Shown: piece after piece, positions 11,073 to 22,199 of the stretch
Position numbering within the stretch: position 1 is the first letter of the stretch
How the letters are laid out: every line of letters starts with the position of its first letter
Assembly: GCF_010093595.1 (NCBI RefSeq)
Contig: NW_022985437.1
Span: forward strand, 2,140,697 to 2,204,696
Reading direction: 5' to 3'
Source of the DNA: Mytilinidion resinicola
Taxonomy: Eukaryota; Ascomycota; Dothideomycetes; Mytilinidiales; Mytilinidiaceae
DNA: 64,000 bases
Program-made: the position numbers and the translations under genes
Notes under the pieces: generated by a model
What the model was told of the DNA's origin: nothing
The model's database searches: none
What the model saw: only the letters and a program-made list of their open reading frames with translations

Positions 11073-12753
11073 TCAGTCGTCCGCGGAGCCGTCCATTTGC
11101 ATTTGATTGTTCATGTCCTTCGTGGACTTGCCGGCGCGTGAGCTCCGGATGACCTTCTTCACCATCTTTTCCACAGAGTCCCAGTCCTTGTGATCGACTG
11201 CGATGAGGTCCGTCTTGAAGTGGGCGGCGATGTCGGCTAGTGCCTGCCAGCTTCCGCGATCGTGCACGAAGCTAAGAGCGACACCGACACGTCCGAAGCG
11301 ACCAGTGCGGCCGATACGGTGGAGATAGGTCTCTGGATCTGGGGAACCGTCTGCGTGGGTGGGGATGTCCTAGGTCGGTTGTCAGTAAGCGGTGCGGAGA
11401 TGGGGAGAGTTGAATAGCATACATAGTTGATGACCATGGTGACGGACTGAACGTCAATTCCACGCGCAAGCACGTTCGTCGTAATGAGCACCTTAGCTTC
11501 GCCGTTGCGGAACTTGTCGATTATGATGTCGCGCTCCGGCCCCTCTAGTCCACCACTCAGTTGCGCAACCGTGTGGCCTTCGGCGACCATGCGGTGCTCC
11601 AGTTGAGCTGCAGTAGCACGAGTCTGGTCTTGTTAGCCTGTGTCAATAGATGATACCTGGGATACATACTCGGACGAAGATGATAGAAGAAGCGGTAGTC
11701 ATGAGGCCGTAGAATTTGAGCAGCACAGCGAATTTGTCTTCCAGTCCATCGCAATCTAGGTATAGCTGCTTGATTCCTTCGATTGTGAGCTCTTCGTGCT
11801 TGAGCGTGATCTGGTTGGCCTTGGGAGCAAAGAGTTGGGCGAAGTCGAGAACATCATGAGGAAAGGTGGCCGAGAAGAGGACAGTCTGGATATTTCGTGG
11901 CAGCATCCTTTGCAAGTTAGTACCAAGTTGTCAAAAGGCGGACGCATGAAGAACTTGCTGTTTCACGCGTTTGCACTGGTCGCCCAAGCCTTGTTGATCC
12001 AGCATATTGTCGGCCTCGTCAAGAACCAGGATCTGCAATTGCTTCGAGTCGATGTACTTCCTCCTAACCATGTCCATGACCGTTCCTGGAGTCCCAACAA
12101 TGATCTGGCCTTCGAACTTCTTGTTCCTGTGGGTCGGGTCTGGAATAGCTGGGGTCACGACCAGGCCCTCCATGAACTGTCCCATGTGCTGAATGACACC
12201 CAGTATCTGTCGGGCCAACTCTCGGCTCGGGGCGAGGACTAGGGCTTGTGGAGCCAAGTTATTGAGGTCGATGCGCGTGAGCATGTTGAGCGAAAAGGCG
12301 GCTGTCTTTCCAGTACCGGATTGGGATTGCGCAATCATATTCTGCGGCGGGTTGTGCAGTAGGAGGGGCAGAGCGCGCTCTTGGATCTTGGACGGCGAGC
12401 GGAAGTTCATCTCCATGATTCCGCGAAGGAGCTCTGGCTTCCTAGATCATAGAGTTAGTCTCAGCGCGGACAAAATGCGAGACAGAAACGCACAGGTTCA
12501 GCTCCTCAAAGCTTTTGACAGAGAACAGAGGGCTGTTGGGGTCGGCCTGCATGTCGGCCAGCTTGACCTCGACCTCATACTCGGGCTCGATGAGCGCGGG
12601 CTCTTTTCCTTGCGGGATGCCTCCATCGAGCTGTGAATCGGCGACGGAAGAAGGCGCATTGTCCTTGGAGGGCATGGTGATGCGGCTTTCAAGCGAGGCA
12701 GAGGCTGAAGCTTCTGGTTTGGCCTCAGTGGCAGCAGGAGCGGTGTCGGCCAT
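11073..12753 (-). CDS. DBP5: ATP-dependent RNA helicase DBP5 (DEAD-box, mRNA export)
   Basis: Five exons (12753-12494, 12441-11959, 11907-11670, 11623-11423, 11369-11073) give a 492-residue protein, the usual DBP5/DDX19 size. All helicase motifs are in order: SQSGTGKT (GTGKT at residues 129-133), [19 protein letters not shown] at 228-231, SAT at 260-262, [17 protein letters not shown] and [10 protein letters not shown]. The DBP5-typical [11 protein letters not shown] follows DEAD. DBP5 remodels mRNPs at the cytoplasmic face of the nuclear pore with Gle1 and also acts in translation termination. The acidic, Ala/Ser-rich N-terminus is the normal variable tail. The second intron (11908-11958) uses a GC donor (GCAAGT), the only choice found that keeps VKQMLPRN in frame. 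This is a core gene and marks the left part as ordinary chromosome. Confidence 0.96.
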
Positions 12754-14390
12754 AGTTTGGTGAGTGAGTTTGTACGGCTGGAGACAGGCAGACAGTTGCG
12801 GGCGCGGGTGCTTGCAGAAGCTTGAGTGCGCGCAGAAAGAGGGGGCAGTTGCTGCAGAAGACCATGCAGCAGTGGAGTGGAAGAGAACAAGCGAAAACTA
12901 GGCGGGTGTGCGCAAGAAGAAAGGTGGTGGGCGAGAATGGCTATTGTGATGTTGGACCCTAGAAAGTGGGTGAATCGGTCGCCGCCCGCCCCACCACCAG
13001 AGACAAACGGAAACCTTGTCTTGGCGATATAGTGCCTGAGGCTGAGGCTGACCTCTGTCCTGAGGCGTGAAGGTCAGGCAGGGCGGTTCAAATGCTGCTC
13101 ACTATGCTGGATGGCTGGCTACCTACGATATCGAAGAGCCCCTCGACGCTGCACACGCCACAATGGCACTTTCGCTAATCAAATTAGCTAGATCCCATCC
13201 AAAAGGACAAATAATGAGAAATCGCCAAAGCCTTCGTGATGCGTGAGCACGTGATTCTGGAACATCAGAGGCTGCATTGAGACTCACCATTTCCGAGACC
13301 ACCATCCTCTTTGACTCCCCACCACCTACCGCACGCGAAACGGTGAGTTCAAGCGAAGGAAGAGAATTGTGTATTATATGGGGGTCTAAGGTGCTATGTA
13401 AAATATACATATGTGGGATGCCAAAGTCCTGCGCTAATAGAACAGCCCACGTAGAGCCATCCTGTTCACACCTATTTCGTACACCTATGCAATACTACTG
13501 AAGCCCGGAGCCATATCTCGTGGCTTCCCGTTCAACCTTTCAGCAAGATAACTCCTAGAGGGGCCGAGAGGGGCCCTGTATCGTGGTGTAAGGTTCCTAG
13601 TTACCTCACAGGTTAGTGCGCTTGAGGCTGCCGCAAGACGCGAGGATCGAAGGGTAAGAAGCAGACATTGAAACGAGATAGCTCGGTGAAACAAAACATT
13701 TTCATCGCTTAAAGAACCAGGATAGAGCTGTTATTTCTAATAAAGCGATTCGTCGAGACCAGCGCACCCAGCGTCAGAACTTAGACCTCTCCGAGACGCG
13801 TGTGTATCTCCATGCAGATCACCCCCTCCCCGTCTTCTCTCTGGAAACAACTTCTATCGAGAGCTAGCCAGCGTCTTGATATTTGTAATAGCATTAGGAT
13901 AGCTCCGAGGTTCGAGGAATCTGTCTCTCCTTACTATCGGGCGCCCCGAGGGGATTTGCCCCCTTTTCTCACATACATCAACTAACTCTCGCTCAATCTT
14001 AATAGAACAAAGTTAACCGCATTTCCACCCTATGTCAATAGCATCAGAACAGTCTTTCTAAGTCTCTAAATTCCTAAAGAAGCCGTACAAGTGACAATGC
14101 CAGAGGAGACAATGCTATCTCATGTTACGCGATTCTGTCTCTGTCCAAGCTTGTCGTCGCAGTGCTAGTTTGTGCGTTCAAAGATGCGCAAGGCCGTGTG
14201 TCTAAAACACCCTATCCTTTATCTCAAAAAGAGTAGAGTTTGCACACTGTCTTTTAAGGTGTGCGTGGTATAGACATTATAATCCCGCCATTTTTCTTCC
14301 TAAGAAAGCCAAAAGCATCGCTTCGTCTACAAACCCAAAGATCATCTCGCTTCCCACAAAGTCAATCGCCGTTCTGTTTTCCGAGATAAC
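12754..14390. other. 1.6-kb stretch without a supported gene
   Basis: The first few hundred bases are the GC-rich DBP5 promoter. From about 13,100 on I see only short unlinked frames on both strands and no splice-linked coding pattern. The end is presumably the promoter of the heptad-repeat gene at 14391. Confidence 0.4.
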
Positions 14391-15053
14391 ATGACAGTGT
14401 CAGAGAAGTCAACCAAGCCGACTGAGGCTACTGGCACCGAGCAGCGCCCTGCCGGTCACGTTGGTGGCAACCCCGAAGACGATCCAGTCAACCCTGAAGA
14501 CGATCCAGTCAACCCTGAAGACGATCAAGTCAATCCTGAAGACGATCCAGTCAACCCTGAAGACGATCAAGTCAATCCTGAAGACGATCCAGTCAACCCC
14601 GAAGACGACCCAGTCAACCCCGAAGACGACCCAGTCAACCCTAAATACGACCCAGGCGACCCCGAAAACGACCCAGGCGATCCGGCAAAGAAACCCTCAG
14701 GCCCTCATGTCAACGGGCATGTAGTCCAGACTAGACGAACCGAAGATGGCCATATTGTACTGTGCATTCATGTTTCTGGAGCTGCCATAGGTACCCACAG
14801 ATGTGATTCCTACTTCCCGAGCCTAAACGCCAACGCTGTTTTCCGCCAGGGCGACATAAACACGCCTCCATTCCTGGTAGCCGAGCACGGATGGTTTCAG
14901 CATCGAAACACCTTCCGTGGAGTCTGCATGAGCACACCGGTTGACCCGAATCAACCTGATCAAGACGCCGCTTTCAAGGCATGGAGATCAGCCGTGCTGC
15001 TCACATTGCGGAACAATCATATACCTCCCTGGATTCCAGTTTCGGGGGTATAG
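14391..15053 (+). CDS. Hypothetical protein with NPEDDPV heptad repeats
   Basis: Single open frame of 220 residues from a clean ATG. Residues 27 to about 98 are tandem seven-residue units: eight copies of NPEDDPV/NPEDDQV followed by degenerate NPKYDPG and DPENDPG units. They are strongly acidic and Pro-rich and probably extended and disordered. The C-terminal 110 residues are non-repetitive (GHIVLCIHVSGAAIG, WFQHRNTFRGVCMS) and match nothing I recognise. No signal peptide or membrane segment. The repeat DNA is a 21-bp minisatellite, so copy number may vary between strains. Function unknown; the complete frame over non-repeat sequence supports a real gene. Confidence 0.6.
   Translation: MTVSEKSTKPTEATGTEQRPAGHVGGNPEDDPVNPEDDPVNPEDDQVNPEDDPVNPEDDQVNPEDDPVNPEDDPVNPEDDPVNPKYDPGDPENDPGDPAKKPSGPHVNGHVVQTRRTEDGHIVLCIHVSGAAIGTHRCDSYFPSLNANAVFRQGDINTPPFLVAEHGWFQHRNTFRGVCMSTPVDPNQPDQDAAFKAWRSAVLLTLRNNHIPPWIPVSGV
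14469..14690 (+). repeat. 21-bp coding minisatellite
   Basis: About ten head-to-tail copies of a 21-bp unit (core AACCCTGAAGACGATCCAGT) lie inside the gene at 14391. Third-position changes separate the copies, and because the unit is a multiple of three any gain or loss stays in frame. Confidence 0.9.
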
Positions 15054-15350
15054 GCATAGGATACAATGTTGGAACCTCGGTGTTGGAGGCGGGGGATAGA
15101 GCTAGGCTTTTGTCATTGTACTCCGAGGATATGGCCTTTATACCGGTGGTGTATGATGCTAGGTGTATAATTCTTGGTGTCTGATTTGCGGTTCGGAGTC
15201 TTGGAGTTTGAATCTGGGAATAGGGTCTAGGGATGGAACCCATATGCCCACGATAATGGGTTCGATTAGCACCTGGATAGAATACACTCATTTTAGAGAT
15301 GGATAAGCGTAGAGTCAATCTAGATCAGAAAATAAGAAATGTTTGACTCT

Positions 15351-16427
15351 CTAGGGAATATAGTAACCTATCTCATACGATTTCTTGAAAGTTTTCTTCT
15401 CAAGTGTATAAGGATCGCCAAAGCCCCCTGTCACCCTCAGCATAAACGCTGCCATAGCCTCGCCAAACAAGTCAATTTTATTGTTCAACGCCACGGTTTG
15501 AAGCCAGGCTGGTAGCCATGCGAGACTTTCCCAATCAATGAGCACAACTTCCCAATCCTCTTTCTTCCCTTCAGCTCCTTTTATAGATCGAATAAGGATG
15601 TTGGTAAACTTAGGGTCCATATGGGTAAGTACAGGTTTAGAACCGCGTGTTTTCTCCAGGACTTCTTTGATTTGAGGCAAGACCACTTTCACATGGGGAA
15701 GATAGTCAGGAAAATCGCCAAAAGAATCTACTCCGCGCAGCTCAGCAGAAGCATACATAGCCGAAGCGCACTCCTCGTAGGTTTCGTAGGGACCACACAT
15801 GCCTCTAATATTAACCATAAAGCCGTGATAGGCGCCCCTTAAGGGTTGGTGATAGACTCGACCGTAGTATCCTTCGGGTGGAATGGCGCGGAGTCGTTGG
15901 AACTGCTCTGAAAGCTTTGAGCAGATAGTCTCCCGCGCGTGTTCATCTAGAGCAAGCCACTTTGCCTCGTCAAAAACCTCGCCTTCAATGAACTCAGTGA
16001 CCATGTAGTGGACGTTAAAGCGCTCTCCAGGCTGGATGAAGGCGGCATACAGCTTTGGCGTGCGGACTTTGGAGTGTTTCTCTAGAAACAATAGGTTCTC
16101 AGCTTCCTGCACATAATTAACAACGGCCTAGCGAAATGTGTGGAGTCTCACCTGTAGTACGAGCCAGTTGCCTCTTTTAACAGCGCATTTGCCAATTCTG
16201 CAAACTTCGAAGAATGCGCCGGGCTGAGCTATGTGATTATTTCTCATCCCTTTTTCAATTTCGGCCATTGAAGGTATACCTGGGTGCTCGGGAGCTTCAT
16301 ACGGGAATTTGGTAACGACCACTTGGTCGGCTGACGGGCGATTGCGCTCGTCTATCTGGAAGCGAAAAATCTCGTCGTCGGTCGTGACACCATAATGCTC
16401 CAGTAGGACTTCATTTCTGGTGCGCAT
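15351..16427 (-). CDS. Aminoglycoside phosphotransferase (APH)-like family protein
   Basis: Two exons (16427-16152 and 16106-15351, 45-nt intron) give 343 residues. The catalytic loop reads THMDPKFTNIL (the H-x-D-x4-N pattern of APH/choline-kinase-fold enzymes, about residue 260), followed by the metal-binding LIDWES. The substrate-lid region MVTEFIEGEVFD fits the same fold. Such proteins are abundant in filamentous fungi; a few phosphorylate small molecules and most have no known substrate, so antibiotic resistance should not be assumed. The start is the only ATG giving an uninterrupted N-lobe. No signal peptide, so cytosolic. The upstream region is occupied by a tandem repeat (16531-16860). 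Confidence 0.85.
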
Positions 16428-16530
16428 TTTAACGAGAGAGCCGAGGAATCAAGAAATTTCAAAACAAAACAGAGGACGAAGGCTGCTAGAATGAAAAGAC
16501 TCTTAAGTACCGTCGATGAGCGCTCGCCTT

Positions 16531-16860
16531 CTTTATAGTAATTGACGATGGCTGGCTCAAGCCGTCCGAAAGAATAAAGCATCTCTAGCTGTTGTCGCCG
16601 GTTGCAGCAATACTTGATGCTACTCGGTTGGCTTCTTTGTGGTAATTGATAGTGGCTGGCTCAAGCCGCCTGGAAGAATAAAGCATCTCTAGCTGTCGTT
16701 GCCGGTTGCAGCAATACTTGATGCTACTCGGTTGGTTTCTTTGTGGTAATTGACAGGCTCAAGTCGCCTGAAAGAACAAAGCATTTCTAGCTGTTGTCGC
16801 CGGACGCAGCAACACTTGATGCTACTTGATTTGTTTTCAATTCTCTAAGGCTGGCTTCTT
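16531..16860. repeat. Tandem repeat, about 103-bp unit, three copies plus a partial
   Basis: Each copy begins TTCTTTGTGGTAATTGA and contains GCATCTCTAGCTG and GCAGCAATACTTGATGCTAC. Copies start near 16531, 16635 and 16738, and a fourth is cut after about 12 bp near 16857. The array lies between the APH-like gene and the truncated 3' end of the WSC pseudogene, suggesting that repeat expansion or a rearrangement removed the end of that gene. Confidence 0.85.
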
Positions 16861-16876
16861 TGTGGTGCTCCTAACC

Positions 16877-19127
16877 TCATGATGGCATACTGCTACCATC
16901 ACTTTGAGAGAAGTATTGCACTGGAGTGGCGATGCCATCCCATGCAATAACCAATCTCCAGATGCAAGCCCCGCCAGGGTTGGCAGCCGCGTCGTTGACT
17001 CGGGCAGCCCGCATGCTATAATAATATTTTTTCGAGAGATCGAAACCGCTGACGGCTTGGCTGAAATATGTTGTGCCTGCGCCATTGTTGATGATGACGG
17101 CACTGCCGGAGCCCTAGTAGTGTTGTTAGGTTGACGCGGCGACTGATCCATATTGCGGTGCGGTAGTTGTGTACCAAGGCGAGATGTCTGTCGTTGATTG
17201 CTCCAGCCCGGCATTTTGCAGCCTATTTTGCCTTGTGGCAGGAGTGGAGATGATATCGTCGAATTCAATAGTAATGCTGCCGACGGTTGAGCACTGTATG
17301 CTGGCAAGAAGAAGAGCGGTTGTGGCGAATGAAGGGGGGGCAGCTATAGTGGCAGTTTTCCAGGTGCTTGTCGGTGTAGTTCCGGGTAGGAAATACGTCA
17401 CAGCTAGGTTAGTATCCCCAAAGCTCCCATAGCAAGAGCCAGCTGCACTTGAATTCGAGTAGTCGACCACCCTAAAGGCTAAGCTAATGTCGTATGTGGT
17501 CCCAGCAGGGATTGTCACCAACTGATTGATGTATGCGATCGATGTTGCGCCGCCTATACTGGTCATTTTAATTTGACCGGCTTTGCACCCATGTGCAGAG
17601 TCATCTTTCGATACGACAGAAAACGACGCATCCGAACCGCTAGGGACTTGCTTAGTAAAGACCCAAGGAGAGCCGTTTGAATTATCCTCAAATCCAGGGT
17701 TAATTGCCAAGCCCATGGGTCCTGCATATGCGGGTGCACATCCGGAGGACGACGGTGTGGGAGTCGATCTGGTGGTAGAGGCTGTAGAACTGGCGGAGGA
17801 CGATGAAGCAGACGCTGAAGCAGACGCGGACGCAGAAGTAGACAATGACGAGCTAGCGGACGTAACGCTAGAAGAAGTTGAGAGTATGCTTGTGCTGGAC
17901 GTTGCTGAGCCCAGCGGATCACCGATGGCATAGACATTTAGTCGGTCTGGGCCACCACAGATCTCAGCAGCATTACCTTTACAAGGCATGTAACAGTTTG
18001 TCTCAGGGCTTGAGACCGCTTGCCCTCCATTTTGGTGTTCAACGCCGCACCAACACTCCTGTGCATATTCGAGGCCTGCTATCGTGAATCCGCTGCTTGC
18101 ACACCCTGCAACACACGCTTCGACGGTCATTGCTTCCGCACCTCCCGGGATCGAGAAGAAGGTCTTTAACGTACGTGCAGCTAGGCTGTCTGAATAGCAT
18201 CCTCTAGCAGTCCACCCAGTGGGGAGTGGCTCTGCGGACGGTGGTGCCGATGTTGTTGCGCTGCTGGTGGCCGTAGAAGTGACTTGATATAGGTTCAGTC
18301 TATTCGAGCCTCCGCAGAACTCGGATTTGTCGCCATTGCATCTCATGTTACATTGGGCCTCTCCGTCATCAGCAGCATGTCCGCCATTAGACAGTTGGTT
18401 TCCACAATCTTTACGATGCGTCCTCATTAGTTACGATGCACTTGAATGAGCAGACTACTCCTACTCACAACATTCCCCAGAATATTCCATGCCTGCATAT
18501 TTGAAATTTGGCAGCTGAACAGGCCGCAAGACAGTTCTCCGCCGTCAGAGCATTGCCACCGCCTTCTATAGGTATGCTGATGGTAAGCGTTCGCGCGGCG
18601 ACAGAGTCCGTATAACAGCCAAGATACCCATATCCAGAAGACCCGGGAGCAACCTTTGGGCCAGAGTTGGCTGCAGACGTTGACTTGTACAAGCTAAGTC
18701 TATTCTAGCCACCGCAAGCCTGGGAGTTGTCGCCCGAACACGCCATGTTGCAGTCAGCAGCGTCCTGGGCAGAAGTGCCAGCAAGAATAGCGTTAGAACA
18801 GAAGCACTCAATTGAGTACTCCATTCCAGCATAAGCGAATCCCCCGCTCGTGCAGAACAAGAGACAAGATTGCGCTGAGTTGGTTCCACCAGCGTTGTAA
18901 GTACCTTGGAGAGTTCGATCTCCTACGCTGTCAATCCAACAGCCTTGGGATTCCCACCCTGGGACTACTGCAACAGCCAAATCGCTCTTGATTGGTCCAG
19001 CATCTGTAGTTCGAATCTAAAATAGGTCAGAATGACTTCATTAGACCTGGAGGCGTATAGTTACAAGGAATGACAGAGCGGCGACTATTGCGGAAGCGAC
19101 TGTGGGGGTTGGTGTTGCTCGAGCCAT
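16877..19127 (-). pseudogene. Broken WSC-domain secreted/cell-surface protein
   Basis: Exon 1 (19127-19065) encodes a signal-peptide-like start, MARATPTPTVASAIVAALS. After a 48-nt intron come three WSC domains (ESQGCW..CGG, YLGCYTDS..CGN, TARGCYSDS..CGG), a Ser/Thr/Ala-rich linker, and two carbohydrate-binding-like modules (NPGFEDNS..; GTTYFSQAVSGFDLSKKYYY). WSC proteins bind wall polysaccharide and act in wall sensing or adhesion. Damage: TAG at 18705 inside the conserved CGG-NRLSLY motif; a one-base insertion near 18504-18509 before KYAGMEYSGEC; TAA at 17126 and TAG at 17114 between otherwise good sequence; and the last module ends at a stop beside the tandem repeat. Another intron lies near 18414-18474. 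The stops fit CAG/CAA to TAG/TAA (CpA to TpA), the RIP signature. Assembly error could explain one lesion, hardly all four. Confidence 0.8.
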
Positions 19128-19276
19128 GGCGTCGAACGTCACAAATCAACCAAGAGATGGAAAAAAAATTTGAGAACAAAAAAAAGAGAGTTGAGGTTTG
19201 GCGTCAACATTTGAGACGTTCTACCCATATATATAAAGCTACCACGGCCTACAGCGCCATAAGGCTGATTTGAGAG

Positions 19277-19515
19277 TACAGGACCTAGGCACGTCCGGTG
19301 GTCTAGCGCGCAATTCAAGCCACAAATCAGCCGCAGAAGAGGGGTATTCCTATGAAAGTAACGTCTCAAAGTACCGTGCTTTAGCAGATTGGCCCCAGTA
19401 CTGGTAAGATTCAGCCTAGAAAAGGGTCGTTCCGGTGATCATAAGCTCTAATTCTACCTACTGAGCCTGTGGCTTCATTTACGCGCTAGACCACCGGACG
19501 TGCCTAGGTCCTGTA
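19277..19515. repeat. Terminal-inverted-repeat element, 239 bp (MITE-like)
   Basis: Perfect 34-bp arms at 19277-19310 and 19482-19515, starting TACAGGACCTAGGCACGTCC and running into GGTGGTCTAGCGCG. Similarity continues imperfectly about 20 bp inward (AAGCCACA in both arms). The outer bases TA..TA could be the TA target duplication of Tc1/mariner-class transposons. The roughly 170-bp interior has no coding sequence, so it would be non-autonomous. Confidence 0.75.
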
Positions 19516-21400
19516 GGCAGTCGCTTGGAAGTCCATCGGATACCTTGAGCCCAGGCGCTAAGACCCGGGCATTTTCAATAGTATCGGGCCGCCGGCTCTA
19601 CAGTACTGTGGTGCTAACAAAGGGGGAGAGCGAGGTTGAATGGGACCCCGGTCGCGCGAAACAGAATTCTGGATTTCTCTCAGCTTTGCTTGAGGAGCGA
19701 GGCGTTGAACCTCTATACCCATCCTGGCAATGTTATCGACTCGTTTAGCTACATTCGATCCGCGCGGTAGCAAAGGACCCTTGGATCCTGGCCTGGGTGC
19801 CTGGGCAATAATAGTTTTAGGGCGTGGCGTTAGCGCCAGTTTGCCCCTTAATGATCGAGCTCTGCTTTTCCTGTCAATTTTGGCAATCAAACACGAAAAC
19901 ATAAACAGGGCGTCAGCCTCAAAGAACCCGGTGCGCATCGTGGGCATGTCCCCTGTCATGGGCTGGACTGAACCGATGGACATGTCTTGGGAAGAATTGA
20001 TCTCAGCCAGCCCTCTTCTTCTAAGGTTTGAGTAAGTTGATAGGAATAGTTTAGAGGCCATCGTCTTGCCGCTGCGATTTGCCCACGGCATATGAATTTC
20101 AACTACAGGGTATGCTGCGCGTAGATGCTGCGTGGCGATGAGAATGAGATGAAGTGGGAATGGAGATGGAGATGGAGACGGAGTTAAGAGTCCACGGCCA
20201 TGACAGATTAAGCGACCCTAGCTAAGACAACTCCAATCACTATCAAACTTTGCGAGCTCTCTCTTGCATCCTACTACAGCCGGCTCGTCCTATCTAAATT
20301 CAGATTTCTGGCCTTCATTGCGCGTCGTTGAGTGAGAGCGCTTGTTTGGTGGCTCCTGCGGGATTAGCTCGCGTTAAGGCTGGAATTGAGGCTCGTAGTG
20401 AGGATGGAGGTGAAACAATGCATTGAACGAGGTAAGTGATGTATTGGCTGAGCATCTATCTAGGCTACGTACGCCGTATATATACTCCTGTGTGTGGAGG
20501 CTTACGTAGCCGTACCGTAGAACTGTGAGGGCTAAATATAGGAACCGTGTTCTATATTAAGGTAGCCGACGCTAGCCGTACCACACTCCGTAGGCTAGCT
20601 GGCTAGGAATACGTACTCCGTCACGTAGGCAGGCTCGTAGCTGGTCAAGTAAAATGGTCGCCGATGTGGCAGTCCTCTACCAGCGCCTTAGGCAGGCTCT
20701 GTTCGCCCACTCTTTGGCTGAGTCACAAACATCATTCTGCAACCTCATCTATCTGAACGAGGTTCGCGATAATGGTCTGGTGAGTGGCCGCCAGGGACTC
20801 GGCTTTGGTGCCGACGACCGGCTGAGCCAGCAGCTGGCAGCCAAACTCACCTTTGTCAAGTGAGAGTCGGACGAGTTAAAACAAGTGATAAGGCTCAATG
20901 AGATACCTTGCGAATGGAGATTATGCAGAAGAGAGATATCGCATTCGCAACAGATAGGAATGGCGACTACGTGTGATATAGTGGAAGGCCTTTATTGAAA
21001 GTCGCGCGGAAGAGGACGAAGACAATAGGGAAAGTTCAAGTAAAGTCCATCACTGCAGGTCGAGAAACACTCCGCTCCGAGAAATATGAGGGGTACTTGA
21101 ACTTCAAACAAATTAAATTTTGTGCACACGTTAATCTCTGTCCTAATCCTATACACGTTACATGCTGTAGCCATTTCTAAACATCTGGGACCCCTTGCAT
21201 CTAAAATTTACGGTTGCGTTGTCGCCTTCGCGCCTGATTTGCGGAGAGCCTCCTTTTATGGTTGTAACCGGATTCCATCGCCACAGCACTACTATTAAGC
21301 TCCCATCACTTCTGCTACTTATATAATGGCCTTCTAAGCCTTAGAGCCTCACCACTATACTAGGAAGTCGTCGTTAGCCTTATGGCGGCTATCGCACGCA
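19516..21400. other. Gene-poor stretch with AC/GT-TACG-rich patches
   Basis: Frames at 19558-20091 (-) and 20654-20863 (+) match no family I know and overlap frames on the other strand. The segment 20460-20640 is rich in short TACGTA/CCGTA/GTAGGC motifs and looks like low-complexity or decayed repeat. AT content rises after about 21,180. Confidence 0.4.
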
Positions 21401-22199
21401 AATTTATGCAAGGTCGCCACCCTGGTCGGTACTTCTAATTAAAATACTTACTAATTATAGCTAGTGCAAAACAACCCTGTAAGTCTAATATAAGTATTAT
21501 AGTATAATTTATATATATTATTTAGCAAGCTAAGCTTATAGCTATAAGCGTGTAGCTAATCGGCGTTTTAGTACCCTACTTTATATAAGTTATTTAGTTA
21601 GGTACTATTAGCCTAGGTATATAATTAGTTATAATAGTAAAAGGTACTTTTTTAATTTACTATAGCTTAAGCTAATAAAGGTGTAGCTAAAGTAGGTTAG
21701 CTATACTTCCTGCTTATAATAGTAATATTTACTGCTAAGTTTCTTTAATTACTATTAAATACTATAAGTATACTATTAGCAGAGGTATATAATATATTAT
21801 ATATATTAGCCGGCACTATATATTTAGCTTACCTGCTGCTTATAGAAATACTTTATAAAGTTTTTACTATAACTACTACCTTTAGTTATACCTATATAAT
21901 ATATACTTACTAAATATAACCTATTCCGTAATTTACTAGCTCTACTCTACTACTATAAGTAAGAAATAGATTTACTAACTTAGGGTTTCTACTAGCTCTA
22001 TTTACTATATAATTTTTTTTAGAATACCCTAATAATAGTTATAAAAGTGCAATATAAATTAAAGTTTTTTTAAACTTTAATACCTATATTCTTTAGCTGC
22101 TACTAATTTAGAGTTCTAACTAATAGTATTATATATAGATATTAAGGGCCCAGAACCTATACTTATAGCTAAAAGTATTTTTCTATTAGTAAAATAGCA

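Noticed and set aside
19558..20091. 177-codon frame on the minus strand
   Set aside because: Opposed by a 101-codon plus frame, Arg/Pro-rich, no known domain, and beside an inverted-repeat element. More likely a decayed repeat.
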